NCBI GenBank assembly: GCA_018333865.1
Contig: JAGXSE010000027.1
Coordinates: forward strand, 1 to 64,000
Reading direction: 5' to 3'
DNA from: Syntrophomonadaceae bacterium
GTDB lineage: Bacteria > Bacillota > PH28-bin88
DNA length: 64,000 nt
Shown here: positions 28,585 through 39,673 of the stretch, in pieces
How positions within the stretch are numbered: the first letter of the stretch is position 1
Layout: every line of letters starts with the position of its first letter
Program-made: the position numbers and the translations under genes
Notes under the pieces: model-generated
Told to the model about the DNA's origin: nothing
Databases searched by the model: none
The model's input: the letters and a program-made list of their open reading frames with translations, nothing else

Positions 28585-28746
28585 ACCTCGTTTTATACCA
28601 CTTGTATTTTTGTTAACTTTTGGTTATACTTATTAAAGCTCGGATAATGCGAATGGATATTTTCAAAACCTCCTCAGTTGCCTCTGGCAAAGGAAGTATC
28701 TTGATTTGTCCTTGCAACGGGCAATAATATCTTAGGAGGTTTTAAT

Positions 28747-29064
28747 ATGCCAAATGACAAGGTGCTAGGATGCAAGGATTGTGGCAAAGAATTCGTTTTT
28801 ACTGCCTCAGAGCAGGAATTCTATGCGGAAAAGGGCTTTACCAATGAACCAGGACGTTGCCCCGAATGCCGCTCTGCCAAAAAAGCGCAGCGCAATTCTT
28901 CAAATAGAGGCGGCACTGGGTTTGGACGCACCCAGCAGCGGGAAATGTTTCCTGCTACCTGCGCATCCTGCGGAAAACGTACAACTGTTCCATTCCAGCC
29001 TACTGGCGATAAGCCTGTATACTGCAGGGACTGTTACCAGCCCCGCAGCCGGAACAGCTGGTAG
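28747..29064 (+). CDS. CxxC-rich zinc-ribbon protein
   Basis: 105 residues with four CxxC pairs: CKDC (9-12), CPEC (about 38-41), CASC and CRDC near the C-terminus, forming two zinc-ribbon-like units joined by a Gly/Asn/Arg-rich linker. This matches the CxxC-x17-CxxC family of small zinc-binding proteins common in anaerobes; their role is unknown, though the basic linker would suit nucleic-acid contact. TTAGGAGG sits upstream of the ATG and a strong terminator follows, so it is a single-gene unit, divergent from gatC. Confidence 0.85.
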   Translation: MPNDKVLGCKDCGKEFVFTASEQEFYAEKGFTNEPGRCPECRSAKKAQRNSSNRGGTGFGRTQQREMFPATCASCGKRTTVPFQPTGDKPVYCRDCYQPRSRNSW

Positions 29065-29080
29065 TCTGCCGCTGACAAAA

Positions 29081-29115
29081 ACCTTCTTAAGCTAAACGCT
29101 TAAGAAGGTTTTTTG
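29081..29115 (+). terminator. Intrinsic terminator after the zinc-ribbon gene
   Basis: ACCTTCTTAAGC (29081-29092) pairs perfectly with GCTTAAGAAGGT (29098-29109) around TAAAC, followed by a T-run. Confidence 0.9.
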
Positions 29116-29305
29116 TTTCAAAACATTCAGGAATAACGAAAATCAAACCAAGAACATTTTACTGTCAGGCAATTAATATACATATACCCAGTTTGTGATC
29201 AAATTTAAATAATCTATAATTACTGGCCTTGCTCGTTATTAGCAAAAATTGCTATAATTTATTTCAGAAGAGGCAGTTGCAGATGTTTAAAAGGGGGGCG
29301 GTTAG

Positions 29306-31039
29306 ATGCTAAGTGAACCAAAGATTGGCGGAAATTCAAATAATAATATTATTCAGCTTGACTCCCTGCCGGATCTGGCTGTAGTGCCCGAACACTCGAT
29401 CTCTTTCATGCAGGCGATGTCAGGCGGAAATCCTTTTTTGAGGGGTACTTATCTTTTCCTTTCAAGCGGAGATTTGCTGATGGCGATTGGCTACCCTATT
29501 TCGGGCAAGTATGACCCAAAGGAATTTGACCAGGCCCTCTTAGAAGCACTTGGCCAGACAAAAGCAAAGGAATGCATCGCCATCTCGCCTTCTTTGCCTG
29601 AACGGTTACATCCCCACCGCCGGGAGCAGGACCAGTATTACACACTTCCCGCCAATGCTCCAATACCTTCCCGGCTCGAACGACTGGCAAACCGCGCCGC
29701 CTCCTCCTTGCAGGTTGAGGAAGGGAAAGTTTTTACCCTTTCCCATCGGCGTCTTTGGGCCGAATTTGTTGGGCGGGAACCTTTGCCTCCCATTGTACGC
29801 AAACTTTATGAAAAGACAGAAACCGTCCTTACCGCTGATTCCGACCTGATCCTGCTTAACGCCTGGACTGAAGACGGACACCTGGCAGCGTGTCTGCTTT
29901 TAGATTTGGCGCCAAAAGGTTTCCTCAGCTACATTATCGGCGCCCATTCCCGCATTCATTACACACCTTATGCCTCAGACCTGCTTTTCAAGCAAATGAT
30001 CTGTATCGCCAGGCGCGAGGGAAAAAGCTACCTGCACCTTGGTCTTGGTGTCAACGATGGAATCAGGCGCTTCAAGGCTAAGTGGGGCAGCATCCCTTCC
30101 CTGCCGTACGAAATGGCTGTATGGAACGAGGACCAACCGCTAAGCGCAAAGAAAATGCTGCAGATGCTTTCTGCTCCTCCAACAAATACCATGACCACAC
30201 AGCAGTATCTGGATAGCATCCTGGAGGAAAAGCCTTTTACCATGCTATGGGAAATTGAGAAGAACGGCTGCCGGTCCTGGATTGGCGGCACGGCCCATTT
30301 TTTCCGTTACAGCTTCGAGGCTTCCTTCCGGGAATTATTTAACCATGTACACACTGTTATTTTCGAAGGCCCTCTGGATCAAGTGAGTATGGAGCAGGTT
30401 ACTGAAGCTGGGCAGAAGCTAAATTCCGGTGCCCCCAGGCTGATCGATGCAATGAGCGAAGAAGAGATTCGCCGGTTGGAAAAGGTGGTTGCCGGGCCCC
30501 AGGGCATTTGGGCCAGGCTTGCAGGGCTGGAACAAAAAAATATTCCAGATGTGCGTTATTATTTATCTGAAACCCGGCCCTGGCTGGCTTTCTTCTCCCT
30601 GTGGTGTGCCTTCCTTAAGCGCAAGGGGTGGGACCAGTCCGTGGATATGGAGGCGTGGCATTTGGCCCGGGATATGGGGAAGGTTGTTTTCGGTATGGAA
30701 ACCATTGTCGAGCAAATCGAAACCCTGGAGAGCATCCCTTTCCAACGCATTGTAAACTTTTTCCGAGATTGCAACAAGTGGAACTCCTACACCATTAACT
30801 ATGAAAGGTCCTACCTTCAGGGCGAACTGGAAGCCATGCTGGGTACCTCGGCGGAATTTCCCTCCCGCACAGAAATGGTCATTTGCCGGCGGGACGAGAC
30901 TTTCCTCAAGCGCATGCTGCCATTCCTGGAGAAAGGCGGGTGCGCAGTGTTTGTAGGGGCAGCCCACATGTTAAACCTGCGTCGGATGATTGCCGAGGCG
31001 GGCTTTAACATTCGAAAAACCGGCAAGAAGCTAAGCTGA
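29306..31039 (+). CDS. GNAT/FemAB-like plus TraB-family fusion protein
   Basis: 577 residues in two parts. Residues about 30-280 resemble an acyltransferase of the GNAT/FemAB fold, with LILLNAWTEDGHLAACLLLD, YASDLLFKQMICIARREG and LHLGLGVNDGIRRFKAKWGS. Residues about 310-577 are a TraB/GumN (TIKI-like) domain with two spaced GxxH motifs, WIGGTAHFFRYSF and FVGAAHMLNLRRM, and FGMETIVEQIETL between them; these are the metal-site motifs of a proposed metalloprotease family. No signal peptide is visible, so it is probably cytoplasmic. GGGGGGC precedes the ATG. The fusion has no known role. Confidence 0.7.
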   Translation: MLSEPKIGGNSNNNIIQLDSLPDLAVVPEHSISFMQAMSGGNPFLRGTYLFLSSGDLLMAIGYPISGKYDPKEFDQALLEALGQTKAKECIAISPSLPERLHPHRREQDQYYTLPANAPIPSRLERLANRAASSLQVEEGKVFTLSHRRLWAEFVGREPLPPIVRKLYEKTETVLTADSDLILLNAWTEDGHLAACLLLDLAPKGFLSYIIGAHSRIHYTPYASDLLFKQMICIARREGKSYLHLGLGVNDGIRRFKAKWGSIPSLPYEMAVWNEDQPLSAKKMLQMLSAPPTNTMTTQQYLDSILEEKPFTMLWEIEKNGCRSWIGGTAHFFRYSFEASFRELFNHVHTVIFEGPLDQVSMEQVTEAGQKLNSGAPRLIDAMSEEEIRRLEKVVAGPQGIWARLAGLEQKNIPDVRYYLSETRPWLAFFSLWCAFLKRKGWDQSVDMEAWHLARDMGKVVFGMETIVEQIETLESIPFQRIVNFFRDCNKWNSYTINYERSYLQGELEAMLGTSAEFPSRTEMVICRRDETFLKRMLPFLEKGGCAVFVGAAHMLNLRRMIAEAGFNIRKTGKKLS

Positions 31040-31082
31040 CAATGATTTGCTGACCCTGATCTTCAGCATTCAAGTAAAATGT

Positions 31083-31508
31083 CTACTTAACTTTGTCCAT
31101 TAATTTTTTTAAACATTGGGTGCTTTGCTGCCAGTTACTTAGATAGGTTATGGCTTTTTTCAGCTCATCCTTGTCTTTTATATGTTCTTTAGCCAGATCC
31201 TGGAGATGCTTTATGTAATCTACCAGCCAGTGTAAAGGTATTTTTATTTTTGCCAGTGCTTTTAAGTTGCGGTTATCGCAGATATCTTTAAGATCATTTA
31301 ATAGAATAAGCCATTCATCGGCTGGCATCCCAGCATAATCATTAAAGTCGCGCAGCACCCACATTCTCTCAAAAAGCGGCCTTTCCTTGAGGCTTTCGTA
31401 CTGCTCTATAAACATTACGCGCACCCTATCACATACAGGCATTATCTCATCAATTAATTTTTCCCTTATTGCTGTTAACTCACTATTTTCCATATCTATT
31501 CGTTGCAA
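31083..31508 (-). CDS. Unrecognised all-helical protein downstream of ligA
   Basis: 141 residues, mostly charged and helical, with no family I recognise, no membrane segment and no Cys cluster. It begins within 3 bp of the ligA stop, from TTG 31508 after GAGGG or from the internal ATG (MENSELTAIREKL), so it is co-transcribed with ligA. It could be a lineage-specific accessory protein. Confidence 0.6.
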   Translation of the reverse strand: MQRIDMENSELTAIREKLIDEIMPVCDRVRVMFIEQYESLKERPLFERMWVLRDFNDYAGMPADEWLILLNDLKDICDNRNLKALAKIKIPLHWLVDYIKHLQDLAKEHIKDKDELKKAITYLSNWQQSTQCLKKLMDKVK

Positions 31509-31510
31509 AA

Positions 31511-33661
<2,151 letters not shown>

Positions 33662-33749
33662 TTAGCAGAAGAGTTGGCATCCTGGATGCAGGGCGCAGGC
33701 TTAACTGAGGTAAAAGCTGAGGTGCCTGTTCGCCGGCCAGGCTAAAAGA

Positions 33750-34544
33750 TCAGGGCTGGTGATCCCTTAAAGCTACATACCGCCCGGCAATGGAGCTTAA
33801 TTCTTCTTCTAGCTTTACGTTCCAGTGCTGGTTCACCAAAGTAAAAACCCTCAATACCGCCTCCAGTGCAGCAGGAATGGCCTCCCCTACCCAGTCGGCA
33901 GAAGGGCCAACCAGTACCGCAAGCCGCCCGCCGGAGGCTTCTTTTATATATGGCTTAACCCCCACCACATTGCTGTGGGAAAGGTTAGACAGGTGGGCAT
34001 AAAGCACATGAACATGCCAGGACATTTCAACTTCTGCCGCCATCTCGGCCAGGGTAATTCCTGACCAGTTGCCTTTCTTTTTATCTTCCCGGAAGTTTTT
34101 AGCCACTTTACGGTAAAGATCTAGCACCCGCTTTCTTTCAGCATAATACTTTTTGCTCACCTGAGGGTGGTAAGCCTCCATATGCCGCCACAGCCATTCC
34201 TTACGAATCGGCTCCCAGTCAACATACCTTTGGGTTCGGGGGCGCGGGTCCCTGGCAATATACAGTATATTTATAGCTAATTCTATTATTGTCCGGGTGA
34301 TTACACAGGCATCCTCCCCGAAACCTCGTTTAGCCAGAACGGTAAGACTTTCAAGGGATTTATGGGCTTTAACGGCACAAGCCAGCAGAACATCGCCGTA
34401 TAATTCCTTGCGCGGAAATGGTTTTGCAAACAGCCTGCATCCTAGCTTTACCAATTCATCGGCCAGTATGAACTCCCCGCCAAATTTTTCTTTCAGCTCC
34501 CTGGCAAGCTGTTTCTTTGAAATGCACTTCATGCATCCCACCAC
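33750..34544 (-). CDS. DUF5677-family helical protein
   Basis: 264 residues, largely helical. VLAKRGFGEDACVITRTIIE followed by LAINILYIARDP, and YAHLSNLSHSNV near residue 190, match the DUF5677 pattern of unknown function; the Arg/Glu and Ser-His positions are the conserved polar ones. It lies between pcrA and ligA on the same strand, 26 bp downstream of pcrA, so it is likely co-transcribed. No evidence links it to DNA repair beyond that position. Confidence 0.65.
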   Translation of the reverse strand: MVGCMKCISKKQLARELKEKFGGEFILADELVKLGCRLFAKPFPRKELYGDVLLACAVKAHKSLESLTVLAKRGFGEDACVITRTIIELAINILYIARDPRPRTQRYVDWEPIRKEWLWRHMEAYHPQVSKKYYAERKRVLDLYRKVAKNFREDKKKGNWSGITLAEMAAEVEMSWHVHVLYAHLSNLSHSNVVGVKPYIKEASGGRLAVLVGPSADWVGEAIPAALEAVLRVFTLVNQHWNVKLEEELSSIAGRYVALRDHQP

Positions 34545-34570
34545 CCAATCGGTAGTATGGTTCCATTATT

Positions 34571-36751
34571 CTAAATCTTTTTTAAAGGAGCGTAACCTAT
34601 CAGCAGTTCTTTGAGACCCTGGTCAGGAAAGGCAACAGTTATTTTCCCGTCTGCCCCCTCGCCATGCACCTTTACCACCACTCCTTCACCCCACTTGGAA
34701 TGCTCTACTCTGTCCCCCAGGTTGAAACTGAGGGCTTTTTCACCGGCCGTTTTTACCGCCTGACCTCTGATCTTGTTCGGCTGCCAGGCTTCTTGCCGGA
34801 GTCCAAAACCGGAAGCGGGGCCTCCATGCAGGCGGCTGCTGTTCCCCTCAACCAGGAGCAGTTTTTCCGGCACCTCCTTAATAAATCTGGATTGCTCATT
34901 GGCCACCAAATTTCCGTACAGGGTCCTTTCCCTGGCACAAGAAAGATAGAGCTTTTGCTGGGCGCGGGTCATCCCAACATAACACAACCGCCGTTCTTCT
35001 TCCAATTCCGCTTCGTCTAGCAGAGCCTGGTTGTGAGGGAAGATCCCCTCCTCCATCCCGACAAGAAAAACCAGCGGATACTCCAAACCCTTGGCGGAGT
35101 GGAGAGTCATTAAGACCACGGCATCACCTTCCGCATAGGTGTCAATATCGGCCACTAACGAAACCTGCGCCAGGAAACCCTCCAATGTCCTTTCTTCGCT
35201 GTTTTGGTCATAATTGCGGGTGACTGATTTGAATTCCTGCAAGTTCTCCAGCCTGGCCCACGCTTCCGGGGTGTTCTCAGCCTCCAGTTCCCGCAAATAG
35301 CCGGTGTCCAAAAGAACTTTGTCTACTAGTTCAGTGACAGTTAATCGGGACCGAGCCTCACTGAGGTCCTCGATCAGCTGTTTAAATAAACCCAAGGCCT
35401 TTGCCGTTCTTCCTCCAATATCTGGACGGTCCAAAACTTCGATCACGGCCAGGCCCTGCTGGATCGCAGCCATTTCTAGCCGGGACCAGGTCGCTTCTCC
35501 AATACCGCGGCGGGGCACATTGATTATTCGCTGCAGACTGATACTGTCAGCCGGATTCTGGAGCACCCGCAGATAAGCCAATAGATCCTTGATCTCTTTT
35601 CGCTCATAAAAGCGTAAGCCGCCCAGGATCTGGTAGGGCAGTCCTTTTTGCATCAGCATTTCTTCCAGCACCCGGGACTGGGCATGAGTCCGGTAAAGAA
35701 CAGCAAAATTCCGGTAGCTTATCCCCTCTTGTTGATGAAAGCGCATTATTTCATCAATAACAAAACGAGCTTCCGCCCATTCGCTCTCTCCGGTAAAAAA
35801 AACAATGGGATGGCCATTATTTTGGTCAGTCCAAAGGTTTTTATGCTTTCGGTTAGTGTTACAGGCAATAACTGCGTTGGCGGCAGCTAAAATGTTGCCG
35901 GTCGAGCGGTAGTTTTGTTCCAACCTGATTACTGCAGCCTCAGGATAGTCTCTTTCAAAATCCAGTATGTTTTGGATATCGGCGCCGCGCCAGCGGTAAA
36001 TTGACTGATCCGGGTCACCGACAACACACAGGTTGTGATGTTCCTTGCTCAGAAGTTGTACTAATTTGTACTGGGCATGGTTGGTGTCCTGGTATTCATC
36101 AACCAAAATATATTTAAACTTCTCCTGGTAATAGGCAAGTACATCAGGATACCGGGTAAAAAGTTCCACCGTCTTCATGATCAGGTCATCAAAGTCACAG
36201 GCGTTAAAACCGCGCAATCTGTGCTGATAAAGGTGATAAACCCTGGCTGTCTCCTGCTCATACCAGGTTGAGGCATGGGACGAATACTGGTCTGGGCTTA
36301 AGAGCCGGTTTTTTGCCTGGCTGATCGCATGGCTTACTGCCTTGGGGGGGAATTTTTTATCATCGAAACATAATTCTTTCAAGCAGTTTTTCAGCAACAC
36401 CTGTTGGTCTGAGGTATCATAAATAACAAAGTTGGATTGATAGCCCAACACTCCAATCTCCCGCCGCAGGATGCGCACACAGGCGGCATGAAAAGTGCTC
36501 ACCCAAAGATCTAGCGCCGTGGGACCAACTGACATAGCCAGGCGGTCTTTCATTTCCTGGGCAGCCTTATTGGTAAAAGTAATCGCCAGAATCTGGTAAG
36601 GTCGGACGCCAAGCGCCAGGAGATGGGCTATCCGGCTCGTCAACACCCTGGTCTTTCCGGTACCAGCACCTGCCAGCACCAGCAGAGGCCCATCAACGTG
36701 CTTAACTGCCTCCACCTGCTCCGGGTTCAGGTTCGCCAACAATTCTTTCAA
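34571..36751 (-). CDS. pcrA: ATP-dependent DNA helicase PcrA (UvrD family)
   Basis: About 726 residues. A superfamily-1A 3'-5' helicase for repair and removal of roadblocks. The helicase motifs are in order: NPEQVEAV (Q motif), LAGAGTGKTRVLTSR (I), ILAITFTNKAAQEM (Ia), ILVDEYQDTNHAQY (II), VVGDPDQSIYRWRGA (III), RLEQNYRS (IV), VVLMTLHSAKGLEYPLV (V) and RRLCYVGMTRAQQKLYL (VI), then the PcrA C-terminal region ending in a Tudor-like DRVEHSKWGEGVV. I chose TTG 36751, which has AGGAGG 6 nt upstream and gives the standard start KELLANLNPEQ. Confidence 0.95.
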   Translation of the reverse strand: MKELLANLNPEQVEAVKHVDGPLLVLAGAGTGKTRVLTSRIAHLLALGVRPYQILAITFTNKAAQEMKDRLAMSVGPTALDLWVSTFHAACVRILRREIGVLGYQSNFVIYDTSDQQVLLKNCLKELCFDDKKFPPKAVSHAISQAKNRLLSPDQYSSHASTWYEQETARVYHLYQHRLRGFNACDFDDLIMKTVELFTRYPDVLAYYQEKFKYILVDEYQDTNHAQYKLVQLLSKEHHNLCVVGDPDQSIYRWRGADIQNILDFERDYPEAAVIRLEQNYRSTGNILAAANAVIACNTNRKHKNLWTDQNNGHPIVFFTGESEWAEARFVIDEIMRFHQQEGISYRNFAVLYRTHAQSRVLEEMLMQKGLPYQILGGLRFYERKEIKDLLAYLRVLQNPADSISLQRIINVPRRGIGEATWSRLEMAAIQQGLAVIEVLDRPDIGGRTAKALGLFKQLIEDLSEARSRLTVTELVDKVLLDTGYLRELEAENTPEAWARLENLQEFKSVTRNYDQNSEERTLEGFLAQVSLVADIDTYAEGDAVVLMTLHSAKGLEYPLVFLVGMEEGIFPHNQALLDEAELEEERRLCYVGMTRAQQKLYLSCARERTLYGNLVANEQSRFIKEVPEKLLLVEGNSSRLHGGPASGFGLRQEAWQPNKIRGQAVKTAGEKALSFNLGDRVEHSKWGEGVVVKVHGEGADGKITVAFPDQGLKELLIGYAPLKKI

Positions 36752-36892
36752 TCTCAGGCCTCCTATAACATTATTCACAACGAATTCAAATTCAACCCTT
36801 AAAGCCTTAATCCTCTTTAGTCAGGCACTTAAATCCCACGCCGCTGAACAGCGGCCGGCAGAGAAATGAAACCTGCTCAAAAAACGGCTTTT

Positions 36893-36922
36893 CAGTTAAA
36901 ATAAGCCAGGATGACCTGGCTT
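36893..36922 (-). terminator. Probable terminator downstream of ilvC
   Basis: AAGCCAGG (36903-36910) pairs with CCTGGCTT (36915-36922) around a 4-nt loop. On the minus strand it is followed by ATTTTAAC. It lies about 80 bp after the ilvC stop. Confidence 0.6.
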
Positions 36923-36999
36923 AAAAAAGATACTGTCACAAGAATATTGGATATTTGGCAATTAAATAAACCAAAACCCTCAAGGACATTTGAGCGGCC

Positions 37000-38001
37000 T
37001 TAATCCCGCTCTCGTTTCAGCCACGGCATCATCGCCCGCAGCTCTGCCCCTACCACTTCGATCTGGTGTTCCTTTTCCCGCTTCCGGAGAGCGTTAAATA
37101 CAGGCCGATTGGCTTTATTTTCCAAGACCCACTCCCTGGCAAACTCGCCGTTTTGGACCTCTTTCAGGATCTTTTTCATTTCCTTCCGGGTTTCCTCGGT
37201 AATAATCCGGGAACCGCGGGTATAGTCGCCGTACTCGCAGGTATTGCTGACAGAATAACGCATGAAATCCAGTCCGCCTTCATAGACCAGGTCTACGATC
37301 AGCTTCATCTCATGCAGGCACTCAAAATAGGCCATTTCCGGTGCATAGCCTGCTTCCACCAGGGTTTCAAAACCCGCCTTGATCAGTGCCGCCAGGCCGC
37401 CGGTCAGCACACACTGCTCTCCGAACAGGTCGGTCTCGGTTTCTTCCGCAAAGGTGGTTTCGAATACGCCTGCTTTGGTGGAGCCAATGGCTTTAGCATA
37501 GGCCAGCGCTATATCTTTGGCCCTGCCGGAATAGTCCTGGTGGATAGCCACCAGCGCAGGCACCCCTTTCCCCTCTTCAAACATCCAACGCAAAAGATGG
37601 CCGGGGCTTTTTGGCGCTACCATAAAGACATCGATATTTTTAGGCGGCTGGATCTGATTGAAATGAATATTAAACCCATGGGAAAACATCAGGGTTTTAC
37701 CTTCCGACAGATGGGGCAATATTTCTTCCTGATAAACCTGGGCTTGCATCTCATCGGGAAGCAAGACCTGTATAATTTGAGCTATAGCACAGGCCCCGGC
37801 AACTGTAGCGACCTTAAGCCCGGCTTTTTCGGCTTTAGCCCAACTGGCGCTACCCTGCCGCAGCCCCACCACCACATCCATCCCGCTGTCCTTTAAGTTC
37901 TGAGCCTGAGCGTGCCCCTGGCTGCCGTAACCCAAAACAGCTATTGTTTTATCTTTCAGCAAGAGCAAATCGGCATCATGATCATAATAAATTTTTGGCA
38001 C
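37000..38001 (-). CDS. ilvC: Ketol-acid reductoisomerase
   Basis: 333 residues, the class I length. It converts acetolactate to dihydroxyisovalerate for valine/leucine (and the isoleucine analogue) using NADPH and Mg2+. The Rossmann motif [17 protein letters not shown], the phosphate-binding [12 protein letters not shown], the acidic metal site [19 protein letters not shown] and [13 protein letters not shown] are all present. It stands alone here: no ilvBN, ilvD or leu genes in the window. ATG 38001 follows AAAGGAGGAG. Confidence 0.96.
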   Translation of the reverse strand: MPKIYYDHDADLLLLKDKTIAVLGYGSQGHAQAQNLKDSGMDVVVGLRQGSASWAKAEKAGLKVATVAGACAIAQIIQVLLPDEMQAQVYQEEILPHLSEGKTLMFSHGFNIHFNQIQPPKNIDVFMVAPKSPGHLLRWMFEEGKGVPALVAIHQDYSGRAKDIALAYAKAIGSTKAGVFETTFAEETETDLFGEQCVLTGGLAALIKAGFETLVEAGYAPEMAYFECLHEMKLIVDLVYEGGLDFMRYSVSNTCEYGDYTRGSRIITEETRKEMKKILKEVQNGEFAREWVLENKANRPVFNALRKREKEHQIEVVGAELRAMMPWLKRERD

Positions 38002-38086
38002 AAATACTCCTCCTTTTATTAGGCACCAACTAACTTCGCACTAAGAAACATATCTGTTCAGCCATTCTTCAAAACAGCTTTATGAA

Positions 38087-39355
38087 CTATCTCCAGAAAA
38101 ACCAGATGAAAAGATAGCCCGCAGTAGTGGCCGCAAGGGTAAATGGCAGGCCATACTTGAAAAACTCAAAGAAACTCACATTATAGCCAGCCTTGCGCAG
38201 GATGCCAATTCCCGCAATATTGGCCGAAGCCCCAATCGGGGTGATGTTACCGCCCAAAGTAGCCCCTGAAAGCAACCCAAAATATAACAGGTATGGTTCA
38301 GTGCCCACAGTATTGGCGATAGAAGCTACCACCGGCAGCATGGTGGCAACATAGGGAATATTATCGATGAAGGCCGAGAAAAACACCGAGGCCCAAACGA
38401 TCAGGGTATAGATTAAAAATATGTTGTCACCGGTCAACTGAACAAAGAGCATGCTGATCATGTCAACTATTCCTACCTCCACAATGCCGCCGATAACCAC
38501 AAACAAGCCGGCTAAAAGCAGGATGGTAAAATAATCGATCTCAGCTATCCGCTTTTTAAACAGCCCCAATTCTCTATTCTTAATAATATCACGGATCAGT
38601 CCGAGAAGAAACAGGCTGACACAGATCAATCCATTGGTTATCCTTGGTCGCTCGGGGATAAAGGAGGCCAAGATCAACAGGAGCACCATTGACAGTAAAA
38701 GATAGCTGGGAAAATAGTCATTAACAGTTTCCTTTCCTTCGAGTTTGATAGGCTGTGTTTCCTTGCGGAAGATTAAATATAGGATCAGGGTAGAGGCCAG
38801 CATCCCGGTTTGAACTGCAAAGAATAATCCCGGTTTACCCTGGAAAAAGATAAAGTCCATAAAATCCATATTAGCAAAGCCACCCAAAAGGATCGACGAA
38901 GTATCCCCTACCAGGGTAGCCGCTCCCTGCAGGTTAGAGGAGATGGCAATGCAGATGATGCTGGGCACAGGTGAGATATTAAGCTTTCTGGCAATAGTTA
39001 ATGCTACCGGCGCTACCATCAGCACGGTAGCCACATTATCTATAAATGCCGATATCACGCCGGCAAAAATCGCCAAAGCAATTATGGCCCACTTCATATC
39101 CGGCATCTTATCGATCAACACATCCGCCATCCGCGCCGGCATTTTAGAATCGATAAACAACCCCACTATTCCCATGGTCCCGCCAATCATCATCAGCACG
39201 TTCCAGTCGATGGCACCGAACACCTGACCCACCGGCAGAATCCCCAGGACTACAAATATTGTCGCTGTTGTTAAGGCTATATAGGCCCGCACCATCGGAA
39301 AGGCAATCAGCAAGGCATAGTTCAACAAAAAAAGACCAAGAGCGACTTCTTTCAT
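38087..39355 (-). CDS. ArsB/NhaD-type (SLC13-like) ion transporter
   Basis: About 422 residues with 10-12 membrane segments. The two inverted halves each carry the re-entrant motif of the ion-transporter superfamily: SAFIDNVATVLMVAPV and SAFIDNIPYVATMLPVV, and each half is followed by a Gly/Asn-rich loop (AISSNLQGAATLVGDTSS; ATLGGNITPIGASANIAG). This fits NhaD-type Na+/H+ antiporters and related anion permeases; the substrate cannot be told. I chose ATG 39355 (MKEVALGLFLLNYAL), preceded by AAAGGGGA; the frame is open to 39427. It lies next to a tricarboxylate-transporter operon but has its own spacer. Confidence 0.8.
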   Translation of the reverse strand: MKEVALGLFLLNYALLIAFPMVRAYIALTTATIFVVLGILPVGQVFGAIDWNVLMMIGGTMGIVGLFIDSKMPARMADVLIDKMPDMKWAIIALAIFAGVISAFIDNVATVLMVAPVALTIARKLNISPVPSIICIAISSNLQGAATLVGDTSSILLGGFANMDFMDFIFFQGKPGLFFAVQTGMLASTLILYLIFRKETQPIKLEGKETVNDYFPSYLLLSMVLLLILASFIPERPRITNGLICVSLFLLGLIRDIIKNRELGLFKKRIAEIDYFTILLLAGLFVVIGGIVEVGIVDMISMLFVQLTGDNIFLIYTLIVWASVFFSAFIDNIPYVATMLPVVASIANTVGTEPYLLYFGLLSGATLGGNITPIGASANIAGIGILRKAGYNVSFFEFFKYGLPFTLAATTAGYLFIWFFWR

Positions 39356-39673
39356 CTGGCGACAATCCCCTTTTAAAATTATTTGGGAACATCCCGTAAC
39401 AAAAATACCCGGCTTCTGTAACGGCATGTCCCCTGCATCACATAATTATTTTTACCAGAATCCAATGCTCTTGTCAATCGATGTTTGAAAAGTCTTATAT
39501 ATCATTACTTACATTGCTAGCTCCCGGCCAGCATTCATGAACAGCGCCAAAGCCTTCGCCAGGTATATTTTCAGGATACAACATATTCTATTATTTCTAT
39601 AACAGATGTTTGTAGCGATCCAGCCAGTATCGAATGCGCCATCCACTTAAGATCACCTTGCCACCGGTAAGGG
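39356..39673. other. Spacer between tctA and the NhaD-like gene
   Basis: About 320 bp without a recognisable gene, strong terminator or repeat. It must hold the promoter of the NhaD-like gene unless that gene is read through from tctA. Confidence 0.5.

Noticed and set aside
37000-38086. T-box or leader attenuator upstream of ilvC
   Set aside because: Only 85 bp separate ilvC from the next gene and no stem-terminator or T-box sequence is seen there.
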